In this document: positions 35,164 through 47,100 of the stretch, one piece after another
How the letters are laid out: each line of letters starts with the position of its first letter
Position numbering within the stretch: the first letter of the stretch is position 1
NCBI RefSeq assembly: GCF_047511655.1
Contig: NC_133390.1
Span: 159,089,583 to 159,153,582, forward strand
DNA length: 64,000 nucleotides
Direction of reading: 5' to 3'
Source: Castor canadensis
Lineage: Eukaryota; Chordata; Mammalia; Rodentia; Castoridae
The notes under the pieces: model-generated
The model's input: only the letters and a program-made list of their open reading frames with translations
Database searches by the model: none
What the model was told of the DNA's origin: nothing
Made by a program: the position numbers and the translations under genes

Positions 35164-38100
35164 TGTGTATGTATACATATATATCACTTTCCTTATCCAT
35201 CATTTGTTTGTGGACACCTAGGCTGATTCCATAGTTTGGGTACTGTGAATAAAAAAGTTGTTTCTTAAAATGAGTCAACATTTATGTCCTGGCCAGGTGA
35301 GGTAGTACATGACCATAATCCCAGCTATGTGGGAAGCAGAGACAGAAGGATCAAAGCTTGAGGCCAGCGCAGGCAAAGGTTACCAAGACTCTATCTCAAA
35401 GACAAGCTGGGCACATGGGAGGGGGGAGGCAGGAAAACTGAGGATCAAGGCTGTCAGGAGGACTGTCTGAAAGATGAACTAGAAGCAAGCAGACCTGGGA
35501 ATGGGGCTTAAGTGCTAGAGCACTTGCCTAGCAATCGCGAGGCCTTGAGTTCAATCCCCAGTGCTGGGGAAAAAACAAACAAGTCTATGTTGTACATTCT
35601 CTCATTCTGCTCTTAGTTTTGCCCTCCATACCAACAGAACAGATCTCCTTCATATTTATGTTTGCCTTCATGCCTTCCTCCCTCCTTCAGTTCTCTGGTC
35701 CTGGCTCTCCTGGCCCTCCTCTCCTAGTCACCTAGTCAAGCTCCAGGTTGTCACCTCCCCCCCACAGATAAACCTGGGGAACAGGACTCAACCCCTATGC
35801 ATATCGAGGCTAATGCCTTGTTCCTGTTGCTCACGTCATCACCAAGATTATGACCTCAGTTGCCCAAACGCTTTGATCTGGGTCTTTTATTTTTTGATTC
35901 CCTGTTCCAGTCCACATTCCAAATTTGACACTGTATCATCTGGTCCTTCTTTGTAGACTTCACCTCTGGCCTTTCCAATAATGACACCCGGCCACTTCAT
36001 TTCTGATCAAACATGTGGTCTGGATCACTCTCCCCACTCCTTCTCTAGGCGTGCAGTCTGGTTTGGATGTGATGCTTCCAAATGCTCCTGGAGAGCACCT
36101 GCTGTAGCCGAGCCAGCTCCCCCATCTCTGTTTTCCAAGTGCACTCTTCAACACTGCCACTGATCTTCTTTTTCCGCCCCCACTGCCACTTCTAATCTCA
36201 CCACCGCCTCTGCTGTCTGCCGCTCTTTTCCCTCTTCTGTCCGCATTTTTTTTCTTCCTTGTTATCCTCTGCTTTCTCCTTTCCCTGCCACTACTCCTGC
36301 ACATCTCAGCTTTGGCTTCTTGGGGACCAAAGTCCTACCTTCTGGCCAGCGGACCAATCACACTGTTTGGTCTATGGTCTCGACATCCTTGGTGCATCCC
36401 AGCTATTTCGAACTCTACCTGCACTCTGAGATTCTTCTCACTTTCCACTGGGTTTACACCTCTTTCAGCACTTGGAGGGTGACAGACATCTCAGAGTTGT
36501 TAACTGAGCTGTAAAGGTTAGGCTTCTGACCGGCTGGTGATTGATTAATGCATCCAGGTGTAAAATGATGAAAGGTAGGTCATTCTGTTTAAAACCGAAT
36601 GAGACCTTCTTCTTTTAGTGGACTTTCATCTTTTTTTCCAATGGGACAATTGAACCTATTGCTTCATCAAGGAAGGAAGTCAAACCACAATAGATTGAAT
36701 TTCAGCAATTTTTTTCAAACACAGCAGGAATCATGATTGGTGCTTTCATGTCTATTACTCACTAACCCTTCTCAAGATGAAATCCTTTCCTTGGTATGCA
36801 GACCAACTGTTTGTTCATTCATTCATTCATGAACTTGGTGACTATTTATTGTGCCAGACACTGTGCTAAATGCTGTAGCAAATATGAAAAAGATTTTGAC
36901 ACAGTGTCTGTTCCCCAGGAACTCAACCTAGTGGGAGAAAACATCAATGAACAGGCTTGATACATTACAATAACTACATTTAGGGCAGTGTGTACCAAGT
37001 GTGAAGGAGAAGAGAAGGCAACCCACTAGCTCTAATTTAACTTAGGCACACTGTTAGAGAACTAATAGAGTTGGTTAACAGGGAGGAATTGAATACATTT
37101 TAGATTAGCACCATACCTTTTTTGCAATGGTTTGAGGCATTTTACATATTAAAATATTTTTGTGGGTTTTTGTTTTGTTTTTTTGGTAGTACTGGGAGTT
37201 GAACCTAGGGTCTTGCACTTGCTAGGCAGGCACTGTATCACTTGAGCCACTTCACCAGAACTAAAATATGTTTTTAAGAAGGCTTTTAAGGAGGAAACAT
37301 GAGGAAGGTTTAACAAAGAAGGTGACAGTTAATCCCTGAAGAATGAGTAGGAGTTTGCTAATATGCATAAAGAGAATGGGCTTTGTAGGCAGCAGAAAGA
37401 CCCTGGAAATGTGAAAGGGCAGGGAATGTTTGGGAATTGGTATGACTGTGGTATATACACTTGCTCTAACCCCAAGGGCTCTGCTCAGAGAAGTCAAAGG
37501 ATTACCTGGATCACAGTGAGTGACAGAGATGAGGGTAAACAGAGGAAGCAAGAGTTGTCTCATCCCTGATGCATATTCCTTAGCTTCTTACCCGCTAATA
37601 CACACACATTCTGAGTACAATCTCAATGCTGTATTCCAGGCTTACAGGCTGTGATTTATTTCTTTTTTTGTTTTTTGCGGTGCTGGGGTTTGAACTCAGG
37701 GCCTCATGCTTGCTAGGTGGTACTCTTACTGCTTGAGCCACTCCGCCAGCTACAGGCTGTGATTTGACCAGCACCTGCCATCCTATTTCTCTTCATAGGG
37801 GTCTGCCCTGAGCAGTAAGGATTGTAACCCCGGAAGGGGAGCATAGCCCAGAGAAGGCACTAATACTGTCCCCAGGTCCATACTGTATCTGAGACATTCC
37901 AGTGCTTGGCCCTGACCCAGACATTTGCCTAGCCTTGACTGCCCTTCATAAGGGATCCTGATTGTCTCTGAAGTGTTCCTTACTCCAATATTCTAGAAGA
38001 GGAGGTAGGTAAACCAACCAGGTTGCCAGCCCTTTACTGAGGAGGAGCTAATTTTAATTCCCCAAAAGGCCTATAAGGTTGAAGTGGGTTTATGCTGAAG

Positions 38101-41100
38101 GTTCCCTATTTCCTTACTATAGGCAGCAATGAAGACAGGAGGGGGGATCATTTTTACCTTCCATGATAGCTTACAGGTGGATGCTCAAAAAAAAAAAATC
38201 CTCAGTTGACTGACCTCAGGCACTATCTGTCCAAAAACCTCTAACCATTTCCCAAATCCTCTGATTCAACTAGTTAGACTTAGAGAACTAATAGAGTCCA
38301 TTAACACAGAAGAACTGGATATACTTTAGATTGACATCACACTTCTTTTGCAATGGTTTGAGGCAGCTTACACATTAAAATATGTTTTTAAGTGAGGCTT
38401 TTAAGGAGGACGGTCCGAAGGATGAAAAAAGTAATCATTCGAAGCATCGCTATGTTCAACATTCAAGCTATAAATTTGGCTGAGATTCCTGGCAGAAAGG
38501 CCAAAGGAGAAACCATTGGTTACCCAGTGTTCTTTTTGTTACCCCTCAAAGCTTACAGAGTCTTTTTTTGGGAAGACATTTCCAAGGAAAGTTTAGTGAC
38601 AAGGTGAAGAGTATGTATTCCAATTTAGTTGTCATGTTATCCACTGAGCACCAGATCCTCTGTAATGCTCCCAGTCTTCCATGAGCGATGGTCATGTTCA
38701 TAAACTATCCAGTAGAAAATAGTATTGACCACGAGAGATGAACTTGCCTCATCTGGCCCAGTAAAGTCAGTTTTTGGTCAAGAGAGAATGTGAGAGGGCA
38801 GAATGACTAGACTTCAGAGGTTAGAGAGGGATCAAAAACATGTTTTCTTCCTGAATTCACAAAGATACCAGAAATACCATCTGAAGGGATAACAAATATG
38901 TTTGAGTGATTACTAGATAGCAGGTGCATTCATTCATTTCATCTTAACTCTCTGGAGGAGGAATTACTATTTACATTTTCCAAATAGGGACACTGAAGCT
39001 CAATTTGCCCTGATGGGGGTGCAGTCAGGATTCTGTCCCAGGACTGTGTCTTTTTCCACTGTACCACACTGTCCACTCATTCCCAAGTTCTTAAAGTTTC
39101 CGTAAGAAAGGGAACATGAGGTAATAGTCTGGCTGTGAGGAGCAGAGAGAATATGGTGCCAGGACTTCATGCTTTAATGATATGACTTAACCCAGGAATA
39201 CAAGTTGGAGCACCCAGGGGAATGGGTGGGTGATTTGTCAGTTTCTCTGCAATTCCCATTTGTCCACCTTTTACTTGAGATTTTTTTTTGTGTTCCTGGC
39301 CATAGTCACATCATAAGTGAGTCTCTATAATGTGTCAACTTCGTGAATGGGTAACTCTGTCATCTCTCTACTTCCCTCCTTTTCAACCTCTCCACTCATT
39401 GCCAGCAGCCCCCACCCCCGCCAAGCTCTCGCTATTTTAAATATTGCTCAGAATGTGCCGTGTTCTCCCACACCTCTAAACAACTGCACATGCTGTGTCT
39501 GGATAGGATTGAATTCAAATCCCTTCTCCACCTGGAAGTCTCTGCATGGAGTTCCCCTTTTTCCTTGTCCCTGTACCCACTCTGGAAAAGACACCAGTCT
39601 CTTTTCTCTGATAGGACTCTGTACACACCTGCTTTGTAGCACTATACTTTCATCATGGGTTCACTTGTTGGTCTGTGAGTTCCTTATTCATCATTGTACC
39701 TCAAGAACCTTACACAGTGCCTAACATGTAGAAATGGTCAATAATTTTTATTGAATGGACATAATGTACAGCTGTTGTATATCCAGCATTGTCCTTGGTT
39801 TTGGATATATAAAGGTGGCATGGACTTTTCCTTTGAGGAGCTGAATCTGGAGGAGACTGATATGTAATGATTGGAGCCCAATACTGTAAGATCCATAGTA
39901 TTGATAATGGGGACTTGGAGTGCACAGAGGAGAGAGAAAACAACTAGCCTGAGATGTCTTCCACAGGTTGTAATTATGGGCTGAGCATTAAAATATGAAG
40001 ATTTTTGCCAAACTACAAACACTAAGCAGAGAAAAAAACATGTACAAAGGCATAAAAGAGAATCAATGTTTGGGGAACTGCAAATATTGATATTCTGTGT
40101 CATCATTCAAAAACACGTTTACGTTTTAGACACCAAATGTGAGAGAGTAAGCTTGTTACTCTGTGCTACTGTTTTAAGTTTATTTTGATAATTTTGTTTT
40201 TAATGAATCAGATGAATTTATCACAAGGCAGTAAAGATGTTATAGTCATCTTTGGTGAAATAAAGATAACTTACTTATAGTTTCTGGTCTGCTTCCTTCC
40301 AAAAAATGGTTTGATTTGACTTATAATAAAAGACATGTCCACAATAAGAGTGTTCATTTAGAAACAAGAAATAAAAGTCTAGATTGGAAGAGAACAATGC
40401 CGTTTTCCAAGGTGCCTTTTCCTTCAGTGATGTTTAAGATGACCTTCTGAGGATGGGTAGATAATAGGGTTTTCTGGCCTCAAGCCCAGCATTAAGAGTG
40501 CTCCTGAAGGGGATGAAGATGTGGCTCAAGTGGTAGAGCACTTGCCTATCAAGTAAGAGACCTGAGTTCAAACCCCAGTACTGCCAGGAAAAAATTGTCA
40601 CCATCATTTCAACTTTCATCAAACTTTTCAGGAATAGGATAAAGAATTCCTAACTCCATCACATGGATTCCCTGGTGGCCAGCATTTACTACAGGTGCTT
40701 TATCTAGCTATCTCTCTTTTCTGTCTGTAAATATCCTATGCTTCTATTTCTGAACCCATGTAAGAACAAGTTGCAGACATCACACACTCTTATGTAAGCC
40801 TAAATACTTCAGTGTGTTTTTCCTAAAGCCAAAGAATTCTTTTATGTAATAGATTTTTCTATACATCTATTATTTATTTATATTTAAATTAGAGAATATA
40901 TTACTTTGTTCATTTATATTTATTTATAGTGGCTTGCTTTTGCTGGGAGGAGCTGGTTTAGCAATAAAGACTGCCAGATGTCCTACAATGTGATACTTGG
41001 TCAGATTCTGACTTCAGACATGATGGGTCTGAATATGGAATGTAGCACATTTCCTCAGAGTGCTCTACTTTAGCCCAAGTAACTGTTCTGTGTTCTTGCA

Positions 41101-44100
41101 TGTTAGGTTTTTGACAGTGGAAAGCACTGTATCAATGAATAAAGAAGCAGGGCAAGGGAAAGCTCTAAATGCAAATTTATCTTTATCCTATAGTCAGCAG
41201 AAATCCAATGAAGGGTTGACAGCAAGAGAGTAAGCCAAGCAGAGCTAGGTTCCTGAAGATTAATTTGTCAATGTCTAGAAAATGGAATGAAGGAGGAAGA
41301 AATAAGAGCGTGAGTCCATAAGTCATCTGGGTAAAATGATCCCTAGTTTTAACGGCAAATCTCTGCCCAGGTAGAATGGAGACTTCTTCAGCATAATGCA
41401 TCCTTTTCTTTCACATGTCTTTCAGAACTGGTTAAAGTCATATGGCTATCTGCTTCCCTATGACTCACGGGCATCTGCGTTGCACTCAGGGAAGGCCTTA
41501 CAGTCAGCAGTCTCCACTATGCAGCAGTTTTACGGGATCCCAGTCACCGGTGTGTTGGATCAGACAACGATCGAGTAAGATTTGCATAGGACATTGTGCC
41601 TTTGAACTTTCTGAACTTACGTTTGGGTTCACATTTGTCATGGCCTTTGTACACACCATGCCCATCCTACCTTCCAATCTTTTACTCCTGCAGTTCCACC
41701 CTGGAAGGGAACACCCCAAAATGTACTGAGATGGGAGTCCCAGCTCTACCATTAATTTGCTGCGTGACTTTGGAGACAAGTCCATCATTCCTTACAGGCC
41801 TCATTTTCCTTGCCAGTACAGTGTGGTGTTGGGTTATAGAATAACCAATAACTTATGGTTCTATGAGTCACGGTCTAGAGTTCCCTGAACAATAAACATC
41901 TTACTTGATACAGAAAACTCTTAAGTGACAATGGATTGACAACTCTTGTTCCACTTTTCCCACTTATCAAATACTTGCTGAGTGCCTGCATGTGCCTGGC
42001 CCTGGTGTCCCACCCTCCAGAGGCTCACTGTGTACTGAAAGAGTCATCTGGCAATACCGGCCTAGAGCTCAAGAGACAGAGTCCCAGGGAGATACTCAGG
42101 AGGTAGTAAATAAGTCCCACCATGAGAATGGTTGGAGTCACTCAGGGAGAGAATTAAGAGGAGCAGGAGAGGGTTGGGGATGGAACTCCACAAAGCCAGC
42201 TTAGAAGCAATAGCCAGTTAAGTGGAGGAAGCCCTGCGGGAATGATGTCACAGCAGTGCATGGGGTGTAGGGTCAACTGCTAATGAGTGGTCAAACAGGA
42301 CAGTGACTGGAAGGCATCTGCTTGGATTCAGTAACCAAGAGGTTGCTGATAACCTCAGTGAAATGGTGGAAACAAAGTCAGGGGGCAGCGAGGGGAGAGG
42401 CGGGGAGGAGTGGAGATGGCAAGTGGAGGGAAATCTTTAGAGAAGCCTGAGAGCGAAGGGAAGGGGAAATGGGCGGTAGCAGAGAGGGATAAAGTTTGTT
42501 TGTTTAACAAACTGCTGTGAAAGCTATTCAAGCTGTTTAAGAAGAGCTGATCATATCACTAAGGCATGGAAAAGAGTTGGAGTGAGGTTCCAAAGGAGGT
42601 GGTCAGAGATAGGAGCCCACGCTTGGGTGAGAGCAGATGGTAGGGCTGGGTGAGGACACAGGGGAGCTGGCAGAGAATAGAATAAGAAATACACTCAATT
42701 GTGAATTGAGGATCATCCTTCCTTGAGTAAGTTACTCTGTGACAGACTCATTTCTCTGGGTCTTACTATGTTCGTTTGTAAAAGGGAGTGTTGGATTATG
42801 GCTCTCAAATTCTACATTCCATTATTCTAAGCTTCTAAGCTTTTAAAACTTAGTAAGTCTGGGATTTTATGATCCTGAAGTTCTAAAAGTCTGTCCCAAC
42901 ATTTTCTATTCTATTCTCTGATTGTGAGATTGTGAAATTCCCTTGGCCCTGGGGCCTCATGAGAGAGTTGCTTAGAGAGCCCCACCGCCTTTCCAGGTGG
43001 AGGTTATTTTGAGAGCTTTGCACAGGCCTCATGGCAGTGCGTACTGGGCCAGGAGCACTGGTGTCTCTGCTGAGGCACCACCTGGCCTTGGATTTTACTC
43101 TGTTCCAGAAAGCCCCGGGCCTGTTGGACAAGGTTCAAAAAGTAGCAGGTGGACAGGGAAAGGAGAAGGCGAGGAAAGGATGTGAGAAAAGAGTATGGCA
43201 TTGCCTACTTGCAGTTTTGCCCACACATCTTTAGGAAGGCAGGGGAAGAGTATTCTGGAAGCAAGGGAAGGAGGAGACTGCTCACACAATCCTAGACCTG
43301 AGTAGGATGGGTATTTAGAATAGAATTCAGAGATAAGAGTTTCAGTTCCAGCTCTGTGACCTTGGACAACTGCAGCCTTTCTCTGGGCCCATTCCTATGG
43401 AAGGGGTCCTTGCAGGTCTAACTCAGCCTTGCAGTAGCAAAGGTGGCTCATGGTTCTCTTCCCAAGGACTGTAACTGAAAGGAAGCCCAATTCTCAATTT
43501 CAAGTACTATTTTTGAGTGTCTGCCTTGGGAAATGTCTTACATTTATTCATTCACTTATTCATTCAGTCAACAGTATAGTTCCTCTAGCTCAACCTTGTG
43601 CTGAACACTGAGAGGGAAAAAAAACAAAAAAAAACAAAAGCCCCAGTCTTTGCTAATTGCAATAATTAACAGTTCACTTATTCATTCAGCCAATTTCCAG
43701 TCCTGCCTCACTGCTTTCTATGTTTTGCAAGTTGCTCAATTTATCTGGGTATCTTTTTCTTACTCTGTAAAATGGGGATAATAATTTCTGGCTACTTCAT
43801 AGTTGTTTTAAGAGCCAAAAATTCTAAAAGAATATGAACACTAAAAACTACAAGTGTTTAGACTAAGGCATGATGCTGCTGCTGTTGTCTTTTATGACTG
43901 GTTTGTTGAGTATGGGTCACTTTCTGGGCCATGTAGAGCACACAAAAATTAGTAAGACCTGGCTAATTCCCGCCAAGGGCTTTATTAAAATAGCCTCTAT
44001 CTGGAGTTATTGCCAATGGCAACGGCTTTTAACAGCTGTGAATGAGGTCACACTGTTTCTCTTTAGTGATGCCAGCTTTAGTTTAGTGGGCTGGTCATTA

Positions 44101-47100
44101 GGCCAGCACAGGAACGTAAAATGCAGAATGGCCTAGGTTCAAGCTGCTATGACTTTTTTACTCTTCTCCCCTGGCACCTTCTTCTTAAATCCCCAATGAT
44201 ATCCCAGGCTAACAACATTCCCTGATGTGACTTTACCTGGCAACCTACGGTTAGCAGGATTTACTGAGTTCTAAGACAGACAGCTTCTGGGGACACGATG
44301 ATGTATAGTCATGTTTCCTGTCCTCAAGAAATATTTAAAAATCACAATACAATGTAGTTAGTGCTACAGATAATTATATTCCAAGTCCTATGGTTGTTTA
44401 GTAATTTTTTTGTTTTGAATTTTTTGTTCTTCTTTGTTGTGTTTAGTGATTTTTGTTTGTTTTTTTGTTTGGAGGTACTGGGATTTGAACTCAGGGCTTT
44501 GTGGTTGCTAGGCAGGGCTCTAATACTTGAACCACACCCCCAGCCCTTTTTGATTTTTAATTATTTTTTTAATAGTGTCTTGCATTTTTTTCCCAAGCCA
44601 TCTTGGACTGTGATCCAATACCTATGCCTCCTGCACAGCTAGGATGACAGACACATGCCACCATGAATAGATTGTTGGTTGAGAACTTTTTGCATGGGCT
44701 GGCCTCAAACTAAGATCCTCCCATTCTCTGCCTCCCAAGTAGCTGGGACTGCAGTTGTGTACAACCACACCTGGTTTTTTATTTGTTTTGTTGGTGGTAT
44801 AGGAATTTGGACTCATGGCTTTCTACTTGCACTGTACCACTTGAGCCATGCTCCCAGCCCTTTTTTGCTTTAGTTGTTTTTCAGATAGGGTCTTGTGCTT
44901 TTTGCCCAGGGCTGGCCTCAGACATTGATCCTCCTACCTATGCCTCCCCAGTAACTAGGGTGTACCACCATGTCTGGCCTGTTTGTTTGTTTGTTTGAGA
45001 CAAGGTCTTACTGTCTAATGTGTGATCTAACTTGCTACACTCCTCAGTCTCTCCAGCACTGGGATTATAGGCATGCACCACCATGCCTGGCTATTTAGCT
45101 ACTTCTTGAACATCTGTAGTGAAAGGGAATTTGCTTTCTTGCATGCTATGCCATCCTACTGTTAGAGAGCTCTGATTCATTCATTCATTTATTCAGTCAA
45201 CAAATCACTACTGAACCCCTCTGTGTCAGGTACTGTGCCAGCCCCGAGGATATAGGCATGCTCCTGTGCTCTTGGAGCTCAGAATCTGGCGAGAGAGATG
45301 AAGAATACAAACAAGAAAGCAGATATATAATATTAGGGAATGGTAAATACTATGAAGAAAAATTAAGCAAAATAAGCAGTGGTGGGTTGATGGGGGGGGG
45401 GGATCCATTTCCAATAGGGAACTTCTCTCTGAAGAGGAGAGACTTAAAGGAACAAACCACATGAAGAGAAAGAGTGTTTCAGGTAAAGAAAACAGCAGAT
45501 GCAAAGACCATGGAGAGGAAACAGGCTTAGCAGTTCAGGAAGAGCAAGAGGCTCACTGTGGCTGGGCATAGTATTGAAAGAGAAAGGTAACAAGCTGTTG
45601 GACAGGTAGGAAGGGGCTAGATCATGTGGGGCCTTGTGGGCTGGGATGAAGAGTTAGAGTTTTACTGCAGATGAGGAAACTGAGGTTCACACTAACTCAA
45701 TCACTTGCATGGGGTCATTGATTAGTGGTAGAGGTAGAAATTATCAAGCTGTGTCTCCTGACTCCAAGTCTCTTATTCAGCAATATTTCTTCACATTTTG
45801 GTTGTGACTGAATGAATTAATGAATCAGTCAGTGTATAAGTGCTCTATTGCTGCATAATCTATTACCCCAAAACATGGCAGTTTAAAACAACAAACAATA
45901 ATAATCTTACCGGTTGAGTATCCCTATTCCAAATTTGAGTTTCTAATTTTAGATAATTTCAGATATTGGATTTTCAGATTAGGGATGCTCAACTGTTAAA
46001 GTCTATGCAAATATTTTAAAATCTGAAGAACTCAAAAATGGAGGAAATACTTCTGGTCCCAAATATTTTGGGTAAAAGCTATTCAAGCTGGATTCACGGT
46101 TTCTGGGGAGCAAGCATCTGAGAGTCACTCAACTGGCTAGTTCTGTCTCAGGGCTTCTTGAGGTACAAACTATTGGCCAGGCAAGTCACCTGAAGGCTGG
46201 ACTGGGGCTGGAGGACCTACTTTTCAGGTGGCTATTATGGCCTCCTGTTGGGGGCCATAATAGCCAGGATCTCAGGGGCACACCGCCGTTCAGATTGGGA
46301 CTGGGACTAGGCAATGCCTTCCTAGAGTGTTCAGTGGCCACAATGCATATGCGTGTGTGTGTTTGTGTGTGTCCTCTCTGCCCAGGTGGATGAAGAAACC
46401 CCGATGTGGTGTCCCTGATCACCCACACTTGAGCCGAAGGCGGAGAAATAAGCGCTATGCCCTGACTGGACAGAAGTGGAGGCAGAAACACATCACCTAC
46501 AGGTGCATTGATTCTCTCCTCTTCTCTGGCTTTGGCCCATGCTCACTTCTTTTTTTTTTTTTTTTTTGCTGCCTGAGTTTCAGGGGCTCACATGGTAGGA
46601 GTATCTGGGGGTCAGGATGAAAGCTAGGCACCTGGGCATCAGGGCCAGGTGCTAAGAAGCTATAACTTTGTCTTCCTTGCAGCTTGTACAGGATAGGGAC
46701 TCCAGCTTCAGGTTTTCAGTTTATCTGGTCCTTTGTGGGCTCATTAGTTGTGTTGTTTAGATGCCTTCTGTTTTTAGTTACAGAACATGGGGTATGGGTT
46801 GTTCAGTAGCTTTCAGCTGAGGGTAAAGACAAAGGCAGTGCTTTTATTTTCATTTTCCCCATCAGTGCTTGCCAAACCTCTGATCTGTATCTCTTCCCCA
46901 CCCAGAATCAGTCAGATGGACTTCACCCAAGATATCCAACACCAAATCCAAGTAGTTCTTAAGGAGTATAAAGAATGGAGATGTGAATCACAACAGTGTC
47001 ATTCCTTGGCTGTCTGGTAAAACCAAGTCAGACCAGTGGACCAAGAGTAGGGATGATGAAGCCCCATCACTGCAGATTCAGACTTCAAAATTCAAGTGGG

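Noticed and set aside
35561-36304. 131- and 114-codon frames in intron 1
   Set aside because: Biased C/T composition, no recognisable domain, frames on opposite strands; kept only as an unassigned stretch.
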